Of a stretch of DNA of 64,000 bases, positions 25,014 through 36,796 are shown in pieces. The DNA is from Alentia gelatinosa (taxonomy: Eukaryota; Annelida; Polychaeta; Phyllodocida; Polynoidae). The notes under the pieces are model-generated. The model saw only the letters and a program-made list of their open reading frames with translations. It did not search any database and was not told the DNA's origin. Positions within the stretch are counted from its first letter, which is position 1, and each line of letters begins with the position of its first letter. A program made the position numbers and the translations under genes. The stretch is taken from the NCBI GenBank assembly GCA_950022655.1, contig OX465583.1, positions 33,879,360 to 33,943,359 on the forward strand, given 5' to 3'.

Positions 25014-25133
25014 GCCGCGAAGAATCAGACAGTGGTAAAGCTGACGGTTGTGTCATGTCCCCCAGTAGTGGAAGTTCTCATCAAACGGCCAGATGTCAAA
25101 TATCAACTAGGCTTCAGTGTACAAAATGGCGTG
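25014..25133 (+). CDS. APBA: Mint/X11 exon: end of PDZ1 and start of PDZ2
   Basis: This exon has 40 codons and is phase 0 at both ends (acceptor gttctgcag, donor gtacgt). It encodes the last strand of PDZ1 ([11 protein letters not shown]), the short inter-PDZ linker (S-C-P-P-V-V-E-V) and the start of PDZ2, including its binding loop [11 protein letters not shown]. The very short inter-PDZ linker is characteristic of Mints, whose two PDZ domains pack as one unit. Splitting PDZ2 right after Q-N-G-V is consistent with the next exon starting with I-C-S-L. Confidence 0.95.
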
Positions 25134-26726
25134 GTACGTATTTCGATATTTCTGTCTCATTTTGGATGTGTTATCTGTCAGACTATGATGTAGAATATGC
25201 TATCAAAATAAATGGTTCTTCGCAATTGAAATGTAGCAAAACATTGTCAAAACGTGATAGAATTTGTTAGACATCCTCAATATTACAGGCTTGGGCCTCC
25301 CCTTTTATGGCATACAGAAATGAAATTCAGAAATTGGATGAACTAACAAGAGCAGGTTCATAGAGTGCAAGTATAGTTGTAAGTCTGCACAGATGGCAGG
25401 TTTCCACCTGTCCACAGATATCCGTGTTTTCATTTCCAGTTTACAAATTTGTTTTGGTATCAAACACGCCAATTAAACAGTTTTCTTGACCTCCCCACAC
25501 ACCTTCAGCCCTATTCAATGGCAATACATGTGTTGTCCATGTTTTCTCAGGCAGTAAATCCCATGTGAGAAAATTGCCACTTTTTCCCTCTCCCCAACTG
25601 ACATTCCCGAATCTTAAGTTTATGTATGTAACGTTGATCATCAATAGTTAATGAATTATACTCTCAAAGGGAAATAGTACACATAGCTTTCGTATAAGAT
25701 GGGACTTTTATTGAAGTACACACCCACTCACTCTGCAGCAGTTCCATGTGGCCGCTGATAGCTTAGACTCCACCTCCTCCCTTAAGTCATGTTATAGGCA
25801 GGACACGTGGGCATTTATAATAGAACGGACAATAAGGTATCCACTTGGGATACGGATATTGTTGTATTGGGCATCATGTCTCTGTAATATCCGATGACTA
25901 GAATGTCAAGACGGATTATGAAATATCTCTGGTGATACATAACAGGTCGGGGAGCTGCTACCTCAACATCGCCTATGGGCGTGGCATGACTTGGTTCTGT
26001 TATTTATATCTACCCCTGTGAGTGTGTTTGATAAAATCCACCTGTCCCTGCTATAAAACGTAAGATGGATGGCAGAGTTGCAGCAACACACAGCAGAACA
26101 GATGAGAAGAATAATTCTTCTTCCTGAATAATTTCTGCAGTTTATCTTGATACTTCAATAGAATGGTACTATTAGTCATTGTGAGAATTGGAGTTGTCTG
26201 AGGAGGAGTAGCCTGGCAAAGAGGTAAAATAGCACCACTTTAAGGAAGACCTCCCGTTGGGAAATGTTCGGAATTCACTTAGCTGCCCCATTTCTTTCTG
26301 AATTAATCGTGAAGCGAAGTCGAAATTTTAGTAACTTGTTGACTAGCTTTGAGCAGAACTAATGCAAGAAGATGAAAGTTTTCATTTTGCCTAGTTCCGA
26401 TCCATTGCTATTCACGTACTTCAATACGATATCTACTATGGTCTCGATTATTGATACATCTTCTAAATATTTAGCGTATAGATAGATATGAGATGAATTT
26501 GTGTCTCAATGACAGAAATATATACTCTTCTTTTCTAATGTTTTGATGCTGATGAATCAACCTGCTATTTGGGATCAGTTTCGCACTACCATGAGCATTT
26601 GCCAATTATATAAGTGAAATTAATCATATATATAAAGAAAAGCAGTTTTGATAAAGAACGAGATTTTATGAATATTATGTGATGCCCTTCCTGCTACTAT
26701 TGGCACTATTGTTATGTTGGTGTTAT

Positions 26727-27238
26727 ATTTCATCCTACCCCTAATAAAAAAAAATGCCATAAACTTAACATTGGATCTGTTTATGTCATGGGTGTGACAT
26801 AAAGTGTTGTTTATGTCACTACTTTCTACCATTCCAAATTCATGGAAACGGAGTAGCATAATATTTTCAATGTTTATGCCACGATGGGCAGGTTGTGTAT
26901 TACTACACGAGGCGTTATCTGAGTGTAGTGAGTAGCAGACCTGACCAGAGTGGTATAAATATTGACAAGGCTAACTCGAGTTCGGTTTCGTATTTATCCT
27001 ACCCGATCTCATCGATATACAAAGACAATTTTGTAATTATCCATGTTAGTAGCATGTTGACACTCATCGGAAGATGGCCACATTTATCAATGCTGCCAGA
27101 TATACTTTCGTTATCTGGTCCCGGATTGGGCCGTTTTTTTATTCACCTCAGTGATGAATAACACTTTATTCAACGCTCCGTCAAATACACTGAGTCAATG
27201 TTTAACCTATGGCGTTTTTTATTAGGGGTAGGATAAAA
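26727..27238. mobile_element. Non-autonomous element with ~45 bp terminal inverted repeats
   Basis: The left arm at 26727-26774 (containing atcctacccctaataaaaaa and gccata) is matched in reverse complement at 27195-27238 (containing ttttttattaggggtaggat). Similarity extends inward: an aaagtgttgtttatgtcac block near 26798 has a diverged inverted partner near 27150-27175. The total is about 0.5 kb with no transposase. This fits a MITE or fold-back element; target-site duplications are not obvious. Confidence 0.7.
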
Positions 27239-27268
27239 TCTAGACCCCACTCGTTTGAGTTTATTATT

Positions 27269-27330
27269 GCCACGCAATGTGTTGGCTCGTCTTCGACTCG
27301 TGAGTTTATGGAGCCAAGACAATGCGTGGC
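27269..27330. repeat. Hairpin with 20 bp arms
   Basis: The arms at 27269-27288 and 27311-27330 are inverted copies with 17 of 20 positions matching (GCCACGCA...TTGGCTC type), around a 22 bp loop containing cgtcttcgactcg. It lies just beyond the end of the 26727-27238 inverted-repeat element. The loop resembles those of the 61.4 and 63.7 kb hairpins. Confidence 0.7.
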
Positions 27331-28467
27331 ATAGATAGCTCATACTTCAACTCGTGACGTCTCTTGATATTATGGCTTTTTGCCTCGATCCACAAAAAAA
27401 TACAGCGCACTACATCGCGTGCTGTTGGCATGCACTCGTTCATACCATGGTTCATGACTCTGCCTCCTATCACTACACTGAATGGCGCCATTGTTGAATA
27501 CCAATGGCTGCACGCAGATCGCTCCACAGACCCACCTGCCAGTCACAGACCCGGTCTATAGAGGGTCTGTAGACCAATGGAGACGAGGGACCCTCTCTCA
27601 TTATGTTAGCTGAAGATAATAACCTGTCAATCTGCGACCAGTCGGCGGGCGGCGATAGCGGCTTTCTTCACAGCCTCCACCTAACAGGCCGTATTATGCT
27701 TGAGCTCAGCCAAGTGGTTGGCAAACTGCCCCTCAGCTGTCACACTACTGCCAGCAAGGTCTGGCAGGTTTGACAGCAGCGGACCATTGTCCTCTGCTCC
27801 ACACCAAGCAGTGGTGCTATCTACCCCGCCACACCCCACCATACACCACCGCCGCCAACACCACCATCGTCCCACATGTTGGTGCAGGTGCAAGAAAGCC
27901 TAGAAATGTTTTATTCATAGAAAGCCTACTAGATTTCGAATGACAGGTTATTTTTATGGGTCCTTTCTCTGTATATACCTTCTTTTTTTTTAAAATCTAA
28001 AGTATGTTCTTTTCTCAATATTTTACTGAATCAGATAAATATGTGTGTATCATGATAGGACAAATTTGTCTCTAGTACTTTGTAATAATTACTGACGAAA
28101 TATGGTCTGATGGACTCCATAACAGTTTTTGCTTCTTCCCAAAAATGCCCCGTTATTGTATCTGGATGTTTGGCTCTCCACCTACGAGAACTACTTCTTA
28201 TTGCTGTGCACGTGTCTTTAATTAAAAGAGAAGGTCAAGTGCCTGGTGTCAACTGACTATAGATCTTATACTAATTATTACCGTTTTTACATTTTTATGG
28301 CATACTCAATTTTCATCATATTAGGGAAAACTAGTGGCAATAAGCAGGATTAAAAAGATCTCGGTGATCTCTGAGAAACATATTGTAATTACTTGGAAGG
28401 AGGTCTGAGAAATGAATAAGATTAGAAGTTTACAATGACCTCAACATTACATCACCTTGGCTGTTAT

Positions 28468-28620
28468 TATGGGGCCATCCATAAAGTACGTACGCAGATT
28501 TTCCTGGAAATTTGACCCCTCACCCCCCTGTTCCACAGGATACGGTTCTCATGGACCGCCCCCCCCCCCCCCCGCCCCTCATTGCGTATGTACATTTTCT
28601 GGACCCCCCCTTTCAAACAC
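28468..28620. repeat. C-rich degenerate element with tacgta flanks
   Basis: The segment starts ccataaagtacgtacgc, continues through C-rich text including a long near-uninterrupted poly-C run at 28558-28573, and ends with a partial inverse gcgtatgtac near 28584. Such a 'catAAAgtacgtacgc...ccccc' layout resembles the ends of small palindromic transposon remnants in invertebrates. It is probably a decayed non-autonomous element, but the family is not identified. Confidence 0.35.
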
Positions 28621-29097
28621 ATGAAGCAGGATTCATATGTAGGCATAATCTACAGGTGTACTTCACACCTTTTCCCTAGTCTCTGACAAGTTTCCCCCAC
28701 TACAGAAATCTAGCAGCAGGGTGTACACTTTGGCTTTTCCCAAAAACATTTTGAGTTTCTTGAAAAATGGCAGATTGGATTTTCATGGAATGGGTACATC
28801 TGTCCCACCAAAATGCCACTATGGACTTTAAACAGGTCTGAAATCAAAAGTCATGATATTCTGTAATTTGGGAATGGAATTTGTTGGGGACAATTTACGC
28901 CTATCGATCTGAAGTCCATACCCTTCAGACAGGTACATCAATCCCAATCTCACAACAGTCTCAAAGCAGTCTCACAACCATACTGCTTCTCAACTATACC
29001 GCCCTTCACCCATGCATTCCCTCACTGCACGAAAACCACCAGTTTATTCCTATGTACGTCATCGTGGAAGTGCGTGTATTGGCTGAATATTGACTTG

Positions 29098-29388
29098 TTT
29101 TCATATACATACGCCCAGTGTTTATATACGGACGCGTCTTGGCTGTATTTCACACCCGGCGTATATTAGAGGAAATATCCTCTCCCCCCGCCGCCTCCCG
29201 CCCGTTTGTGTTGGTAGAAGTATAGGTGTCCTCAATGGGAAACCCTCCCCCCGCACCCACCCACCCCCACCACCTATCGCTATGCTTATATATACGCCGA
29301 CAGATGAGGCGTATACACACGGAGAATAGCTTTACCTTGTATACGCAAAATACTTAATTATATACGCTGGGCGCATTCATAAGTAAAA
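29098..29388. repeat. Diverged inverted-repeat element (~290 bp)
   Basis: A left block (catatacatacgcccagtg, 29100 region) and a right block (tatacgctgggcgcattcat, 29362 region) are diverged inverted copies. The interior is C-rich and contains further tatacgcc/ggcgtata pairs. This suggests a small palindromic non-autonomous element. The boundary estimate is rough. Confidence 0.45.
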
Positions 29389-29420
29389 TGATGGTGTTCG
29401 TGCAGTGCCTCAACTACACT

Positions 29421-30236
29421 TTCGCCCCTCAACCGGACTGCCCCTTAACCATACTGCCCGTTACCAACATTTCTCCTAAATCATATTGCCCCTCCACCAA
29501 ACTTGCCCTCAACCATACTGCCCCTCCATTTACTTCCCCTCTGCCATACTGCCCCTCTGATATGCTGTCCCTCCACCATACCGCCCCTCATCCATACTTT
29601 CCCTCAACCACCATACTGCCCCTCTACAATACTGCCCCTCTAGCATACTTTCCCTCCACCCTACTGCCTATCTATTATACTGTCCCTCTATCATACTGCT
29701 CCTCTACCATACTGCCTCTCTATAATAATGCCCCTCAACTATACTGCCTCTCCACCATACTACCCCTCTACCATACTGTCCCTCCACCATACTGCCTCTC
29801 TACCATACTGCCCCTCCACCGTACTACCCCTCCACCATACTGCCCCTCTACTATACTGCCCATCTACTATACTATCCCTCCACCATACTGCCACTCCACC
29901 ATACTGCCCAGCAATCTACTGCCCCTCTACAATACTGTCCCACCACAATACTGCCCCTTTACTATACTTTCCCTCAACTCTACCACCCCTCACCCATACT
30001 TTTCCTTAACCACCATACTGCCCCTCAGAAATACTGCCTCTCAACCAAACTGCCCTTACACCATACTGCTGCTCTACCATACTGCTCTTCACCCTAACTG
30101 CATGAACCATACTGGCCCTCACGTGTGGAGGGGCAGTGTTGTGGAGGGGCAGTAAGGTTGAGGGACAGTTTCTTTAAGGGACAGTAAGATGAGAGCCAAT
30201 ATGGTGAGAGGCAGTATGGCGAGGGGTAATATGATT
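29421..30236. repeat. Minisatellite, ~15 bp unit, with inverted tail
   Basis: Dozens of imperfect copies of a unit like ccatactgcccctct run from about 29421 to 30118. From about 30126 to 30236 the same unit continues in reverse complement (gaggggcagtatggt type), so the array changes orientation. A 255-codon open frame across it (29388-30155) is explained by a unit length divisible by three and should not be annotated as a gene. Confidence 0.88.
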
Positions 30237-31363
30237 CAGTATGTCTATCCACCTACTTAGCAACCCCCCCCCCCCCTCAATCAACTTACCCATCTCGCTG
30301 GCTGCCCATGTAACAACACTCCTGGTATATATAAACAAACCTACATACACGAACCTAAACACACACCTACACCTACACACACTTATACAAGACATGTCTG
30401 TTGAAAATGCGTTTGCATGTGCATGGAAAATCCAGCCTTCTCCCCCTTCTCCCCCTGTTCGCTTTTGTACGCATTTGGTCTAACCCCACACTCCCCACTC
30501 TCTCCACTCCCCCACCCCTTGCAGCGTCGTACTTTATGGATAGCCCCAATATCAGATCTCGAGACTCTGATGTAATAGCAACACTAGAAAGAACACCCCA
30601 GTGAAATTACCCTGCATTGTCCTACATCTTTGAATCTATAAAAGCCTCATATCAGAGGAAAACAAGTTGTTGAATGTTTCACTCCCGATCATTTATGCTA
30701 CATCTATGCCTTTGCGAGAGCGGAACCATCGCTGGTGAATGGCGACTAGATGAGCTAGCAGTGAGGCGGGGAGAATGTGATTGTGAGGAGGTCATCTGAT
30801 TAGGCCGGCTGTCATTGCATTAACAAGTCTTGATAGGCAGAACTGAGTTTATTACCGCCCCACAAAGCCGGCTCACGAGATTACAATTACTACTAATACC
30901 CGTAACCACCTACGTCACTTCACGTAATCCGCCACCCACCTCCCAAAATAAACCAGGGAAATATTCCCCGCCCAGTCTCAGATGGAACTCCCCCATAATG
31001 ACTAAAAGCTGTTCTGAATAATCATATTCATGGTAGATGATTGATTTCTGATGGATGGAATTGTGATTGAATATCAATTGTCGCCTCCATGCTCAGCAAT
31101 AGAAGGTGAATTCGGGAACATCTGGGATCTCTATTTCACACAGGAATCCTCTGGTACCTTTAGGAAACAGTCCCACACGTGACTAGGCAGACTGTATGGG
31201 ACTGTCGCACGAATGGCATCCGAGAGCAGTGCCCAGAAGCCCAGAAAGGAATTACTCAAAGCATAATTTGATTTATATCCCCAATGATGATAATTCTGCC
31301 CGTGCATTCTGTCCATGGTGTATTGTGTGTGTTATTCTCATGTTGCTTGTTCGTGTGTTTCAG

Positions 31364-31504
31364 ATATGCAGTCTGTTACGAGGCGGTATTGCAGAACGGG
31401 GCGGGGTTCGAGTCGGTCATCGAATCATAGAAATTAATGGTCAAAGCGTAGTCGCAGTACCACATGAGAAAATAGTCAATATGTTAGCCACATCAGTTGG
31501 AGAG
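31364..31504 (+). CDS. APBA: Mint/X11 exon: main part of PDZ domain 2
   Basis: This exon has 47 codons and is phase 0 at both ends (acceptor gtgtttcag, donor gtaagc). It encodes the PDZ2 core with [14 protein letters not shown], then [16 protein letters not shown], the alpha-B helix H-E-K-I-V-N-M-L and the turn leading to S-V-G-E. This block is almost invariant among Mint proteins. The frame continues directly from the 25133 exon and into the 32798 exon. Confidence 0.97.
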
Positions 31505-32797
31505 GTAAGCTTGTCTATATGATATATATCATTTAACGTCTATTCATCATAGCTCACAGTAATTGTTATTTTGTATTCACCGGACTACGCTTTGAGTTTA
31601 TTCCTATATACACCAAGGCGTAGATACATGTACTACTTATGACCGCTTTTTCTGACCTTTCCATATACATACGCCTGTATTGGGCACCGACATATAAGGT
31701 GTAGACGACCTGTTTGTCGTGTATCTACCCGGGTGTAATGGCTATACTGGGTGGCCATCGTAGACAGCACACCCATGTGATGTCTACGACATTGCAACAA
31801 TATGATAGATACACAAATAAAAAGGTTTATCCATTGTCCCATATACACAGGTTATCAGCTAACCGATTCCTTACACCAACGCTGACCTGTACTTATACAT
31901 TCAGCCTATCCTTCTGCCCCGGCCGCCCAGTTCTCTCCACACCAGCTCCCTGCTATACTTGTCACCCTATATAATCAAATGACAGCTGGTGCTCTATAAA
32001 CAAGGTTAGGCTGAAGCCTACCGAACAAAATTCTTTTGAAAGTAAAAACTATTTAAAAAATCTGTTAAAAATCAAATGAATAATGGCTGTATTATTTCTA
32101 ATTGATCAAATGATACCTAATCGGCTCTTAGAAAAGTTTTATAATCAAAATTGATCCCATAAAATTAATTTCCATGCACTGACAAATGGCAAAATAAAGA
32201 AAAAACAGTGGGTATCCCCTATATGTAGAGATCGGAATACTCGGACAGTGGCGAAATAAGTGTGAATAAACGCAGATAAGCGTTTACACTCTACATGTAC
32301 AGAAGCAGGCGTAGATAGAGCGCTCAATACCCTGGGCATATCTACGCCCTCAGTGCCTTATTTACGCCGATGTTAGACATGCGGAAACCCAAAGGTTCGT
32401 CCTGTGATTATGATCAATCTTAAATCACAGCGTTTGGCTTTAGTACGGTACTAATGTAAGGTACTCCTACTCTAGATATATGTAGATTTGGCATTACCAG
32501 TTTTCTTACTATAATGTATTGAATTGACTGCTGTAGAAATTCAACCAGTTTACTTATAATTAGTAATGATTTCGTTGGATTTGCAGATATTATATTACCT
32601 TTTCACTACTCGATATTATCAACTTCTAATATATATATATATATATGAGAATAGAAGTCTACCCTACACCGACATTAAAAAAAGAATCTTTCCACTGCTT
32701 CAATTATGCATATATTTCCTGTATAGCAGATATGGCCTTTATGAATATTAGACAGAGCTTATTTATCAAACCATGCATATTTATGTTTTGCCTCCAG
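31505..32797 (+). other. Last Mint intron
   Basis: This 1.29 kb intron runs from gtaagc to gcctccag. It contains small palindromic sequences rich in ggcgtaga/tctacgcc (31.6-32.4 kb), best seen as a hairpin at 32308-32348. Confidence 0.8.
32308..32348. repeat. Hairpin with perfect 10 bp arms
   Basis: ggcgtagata at 32308-32317 is exactly inverted at 32339-32348 around a 21 bp loop. Weaker pairing extends outward (gcgaaataag near 32252 with cttatttacgcc near 32358), suggesting a fold-back element of about 120 bp. Confidence 0.6.
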
Positions 32798-32869
32798 ATT
32801 CACATGAAGACAATGCCGACGTCGATATTCCGGTTACTAACGGGACAAGAGACGCCGCACTATATATAG
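32798..32869 (+). CDS. APBA: Mint/X11 terminal coding exon
   Basis: This exon has 23 codons and then TAG at 32867-32869, following the acceptor cctccag. It encodes the last strand of PDZ2 and the conserved Mint tail (I-H-M-K-T-M-P, then F-R-L-L-T-G-Q-E, ending H-Y-I). In Mint1 the C-terminal residues insert into PDZ1 as an intramolecular ligand, and the terminal Tyr-Ile here keeps that possibility. An in-frame stop right after the expected C-terminus makes this the certain end of the gene. Confidence 0.96.
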   Translation: MHMKTMPTSIFRLLTGQETPHYI

Positions 32870-33122
32870 CGACCGCCGACCAAGTGCCAAGCCTATGTGA
32901 ATGAAAGGCATTCAGACACTGCAAATCAGGGGATTAGAGCACGGGACCGATCATTTCTGACGGCGTTTCCGCGTGTGTTTGGAAGTCTGGCTGGGGGCTC
33001 TTGCTTCCTCTATCCTGTGTTTGGAGAGTGAAACGACGTTTTTTGTTTTTTTCCCTCGCGGTGACCTTCACCTACGTTTCTTGCTGCGTATCTTCTTCCG
33101 GGACCTCCGTTGTCACTCCAGA

Positions 33123-33150
33123 TGACGTCGTGTGTATGCTCGTGACGTCA
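33123..33150. promoter_or_regulatory. CRE pair (TGACGTCG and TGACGTCA)
   Basis: A near-perfect CRE at 33123-33130 and a perfect palindromic CRE at 33143-33150 lie 12 bp apart. A further perfect TGACGTCA lies at 33411-33418. TGACGTCA is the CREB/ATF site. The location is downstream of the Mint stop codon, so an enhancer or alternative/antisense promoter is a guess. Confidence 0.4.
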
Positions 33151-33410
33151 TAACTGAGAGGAAACTAGATAAAGGGCCAGAAGTCATTCAAGATCTATAA
33201 CGAACCGACAAGGGTTTAAAGGACATAAAAACACAAAGAAACAAAAAGCCAAGTTGAAAAGGGCTCTTGTTTGCATTCCTGTTATTGAACAGCGCATGCG
33301 ATTTGATGTGTAACCAGACATTTGTGTCTTTTTTCCCCGCCAAATTGGATATCTGTGCCCCGCTAAGCTGAATGTCGGCTGCGCGCTGTATTATAAACAT
33401 CCAAAAGCCG

Positions 33411-33418
33411 TGACGTCA
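33411..33418. promoter_or_regulatory. Perfect CRE palindrome
   Basis: TGACGTCA in a locally CpG-containing stretch, about 270 bp from the pair at 33123-33150. Confidence 0.35.
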
Positions 33419-33537
33419 TAGAGACCAAGGCATTTTTGTGAGAACGAAGCTACCTTGATTTTATTAGTACCCCAAACCTTGTGTATATAAGAAGATAACC
33501 TGACTATCTTATGTTGTATCAACAGGCTGGTCTTGAC

Positions 33538-33543
33538 AATAAA
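33538..33543 (+). terminator. APBA: Candidate poly(A) signal of the Mint gene
   Basis: First canonical AATAAA found downstream of the stop at 32869 in the right strand, followed by A-rich and T/G-containing sequence. Alternative signals further downstream are possible. Confidence 0.45.
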
Positions 33544-36500
33544 GAAAAATTACATGGGATAGACCAGCTGTGACATGTGTATATTGGTGGCCTTGCTATT
33601 TAGATTCCCCCATCCTGTAAAAGTCCAGGTTTAAGTACAGATTACCCGCACTACTCATTTGCCATCCTGGATTTTCATATGGACTGAAATAGTTTCTAAA
33701 CGAAACAAGTAGACTTGTGTAGATCGCATGTTAAAACTCAAAATCGTCGTCTTCTATTTTTAGCCTTTTACATTTGCGAGATGGGGAAGCATTCCTTCGT
33801 GTTTTCATTTGTTGATTTTATTAATTGTTGAGTTTGAAGTAGTTTTAGTAAATTCATTTTTTCATCGGGTTTACCTAGGTGCCTAAGTTCCCCATTGCTT
33901 TCCTCGAGTGATTCGCTGGGTTCTACTCAGCTTAAAATTGCTTTTCTGTCGTTTAATTACTTTACTGTACTTTAAATTAACATCAGTATATGGAAAATCC
34001 AGTACTGCCAGGTCTTATGTTCCCCATTGGCGTGTTCCTAAAGGAATCGTGTATTATCACCACCTATATTCAGTGTTCATCTTTTAAAGCAATATTTTTG
34101 TCATCCTAATGTATTGGTCATATTTCAATTACTGAGGTGATTAATTTTTGTTGTATAAGTATTAGCCATTGTAGTGCACAAGTATTTTGAGTTTGGCAAC
34201 TCGAGAAACGGCTGAAATGCCATGGGTATTTATTTTTTTTCATTAGGCAAAGAACTTGACAGCAGAAACTTTACCTGCTTTTGGAGATGCTGAAAACGGT
34301 AAAATATGTTCCCTCCACGAGTGCTACAGCCCATACCTGCCTATAATACATCGCCGAACCCGTTTCACATTGCGGGTGAGAGTAGGTCTGTGAATGTGAC
34401 TCCCCTTAGCCATACAAAGTGATGTGGATATGGCGACAGAGGTGACCAGTATATAACAACTGCTATAAACTCATCACATAGCACGCCTCGTATGGTACAC
34501 ATTATTAGCCGGTAGACGCCATCGATGACTGGGTATTTCCTATGTTTCCTTTCTTCCGTGTATTTATTGACGGACTGGTTCTCCTTCCAGTTACCAGCTG
34601 GAAATAGTCCCGCCGCTGCCTACAATAGTCGGTCTCAAAAATAGAGGGTAAATGTTTAGCCGCCAGAAGCAAAACCCAATTGGCATGTTATTATGAAAAT
34701 AATACACAAATCCTGAAGCTGTTGAGGACTTTTCTGCCTAATTCCCTGTAGGACGAAAGAAGAAAAAAAATAGATATTTCCTGTCCCCCATGTAGAAGAT
34801 TATCCATGATTATCTGTATTATATACAACGGACACTAAGATTGTCCATGGCCTGGGTGTTGATTGTTCCTGGTGCTGCCTAAAGCAAGCCTATCACCTGG
34901 TAGATAGGCTGCTTTGTGAGAAAACTAGTCTCAGCTATAAGGAAGCAAGGGAAGTGAATAACAAAATGATCACGTATGCTGTAAATTTTTTTTGACTGAA
35001 GAGAAACTGCGTATAATATGTATATATATATAATGATTCTTTGTTGTATAGCCAGCCTCGGACTTCCTATGTTGGGTCGGTCAGATGGAACCTAAGGTAT
35101 CTTTGGAAACAGGAAAGTAACCGACATTAAGATATCCACTGATGATAAAAGAGTTGAATATTACCAAAGCATATCTACTCTTCCTGTACAACTATTATGT
35201 AATTTTTTATTTTTTTTGGGGGGGGGGGGGGGGGCTGAGTTCTGTCCGCATATGGCTCTGTTCTTTCTCTCCTTCAATGCTTTTGCTGGGTTCTTCCCTA
35301 GTGTCAATATCTGCTACGAGGTAGCACCACTGCATGTGAAGCTGCAACCTCTGAAAGTGACACGACATTGAATATTAATCTGCTCATCGCTCTGTTCTTC
35401 TAGCAACCGACCCGCACGGTAAAGACTGGGTCTCCACTGTAATCAGCGTGAGAAATAAGAGATGCCCTATATGTATTCACACAGATGAGAAGGGTCTTCG
35501 ATATATCTAAGGAGGGATTGGTTCATTGACTGGTGCAGTGTGCGGATTATGGTTAAGGATCTCCACGGCAAAATAGGTTATGATTTGACTGAAGACATGC
35601 CTGGAGTGAGCAGAACTTGTACTGAACTTGAGGGGTTTGTTTACACAATGCTTTGCGATGGGTCTCTGTAAATATCAGACTGTATTATTGAACACATTCG
35701 CCGCGACTTAGTTGAAGTATAGACTCATTTATGATATGCAGAATGGAGCTCAGTGCTTTTTCCAAATTAGCTAATGAATGGTATAAACAGTCTGCAGCCA
35801 GTGTGATGTTGCTGCAATGGAATGCTCGAATGATATATAAAAAGAAATATACCGATTTCATCGCATTGGTAAATACTGTAAATTTAAGAAACCAAAGCCA
35901 TGTAGCTTGAATTTTGTGGTTGATTATACGTGTGAAAGTTGAGCATTCATTGAATGATAGTAGGACAAATTTAAGCATGTAAAACCTGAAAACAAATTAG
36001 TCACCCGGACACTTTGAATTTATGAAGGAAAATAAATACATACTTTGGTTTAGAGAGTCGGTGATATGTGCTAAGACCAAAATCGATTTGGTGTAAATGT
36101 ATGATAAGCTTATGCATGTGTGATAAACAGCATATGTATACACTGTAATTTATTCGAATTGTATAATATACATCCACCTGGGATTCTCTGGATTATACAT
36201 CCACACAAATAACCATTAGCACGGACATGTGCTCGTTGCAATATATTTCTGTGCTGTACTTCTGTTGATCATAACCCCCTCTGTGTACTGACTGCGAATC
36301 GCTGCACCCTGCTTAGTTCGTCTGAATAGTCTGTGCATTATCATTAGCCAATACAGGAAGGAGAAAGAAGAAGGACAAAAAAAACGTAATTGAATTTAAT
36401 CTATAAATAATAAACTGATCAACATTTTATGGATATAAGCCGCGTTGTTTTGATTGTATATTGTGTATAGCTTTTATAATGGCATGATTAAACTCTCAGA

Positions 36501-36779
36501 GAATGTTCTGTTTTTTCATGGACAGTGTCCATGGTTTTGTAAAATATACATATTTAACATTTCAGATTACAGGAAAATTTCTAGTTTAAATATGGATTCC
36601 ATACATGAAATGCCATTTGAATATTAACACAATTGAGTTAGGTCAGCCTATCAAACTACCATATCGGTGAACTGTCAATCATATAAGCAACGTTCGCCAA
36701 ACAGAATCACGCTCCATTGAGTGTATGAGATTGTAGCTAAACCTAGCAAGGGCGAGTGATACTCTACTTTGCACAATGT

Positions 36780-36796
36780 CCACTAGATGGCGCTGC
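36780..36796 (+). promoter_or_regulatory. CTCF-like motif between convergent genes
   Basis: CCACTAGATGGCGCTGC fits the bilaterian CTCF core well. Its position between two convergent genes would suit an insulator, but binding is untested. Confidence 0.4.

Larger units (their letters stand above)
25134..31363 (+). other. 6.2 kb intron splitting PDZ2; repeat-rich
   Basis: Runs from gtacgta at 25134 to gtgtttcag ending 31363. It holds a long inverted-repeat element (26.7-27.2 kb), a hairpin (27.27 kb), a C-rich degenerate element (28.5 kb), a palindromic element (29.1-29.4 kb) and the 29.4-30.2 kb minisatellite. No nested gene was recognised. Confidence 0.8.
32870..33560 (+). other. APBA: Probable 3' UTR of the Mint gene
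   Basis: This noncoding sequence follows the stop codon and is GC-richer than the introns. The first good AATAAA is at 33538-33543, giving a UTR of about 0.7 kb. It contains CRE-type TGACGTCA sites, listed separately. The actual cleavage site is not visible. Confidence 0.5.

Noticed and set aside
29388..30155. 255-codon open frame rich in Tyr, Cys, Pro, Ser
   Set aside because: It is the translation of the ~15 bp minisatellite, whose period is divisible by three; there are no domain, splice or start signals.
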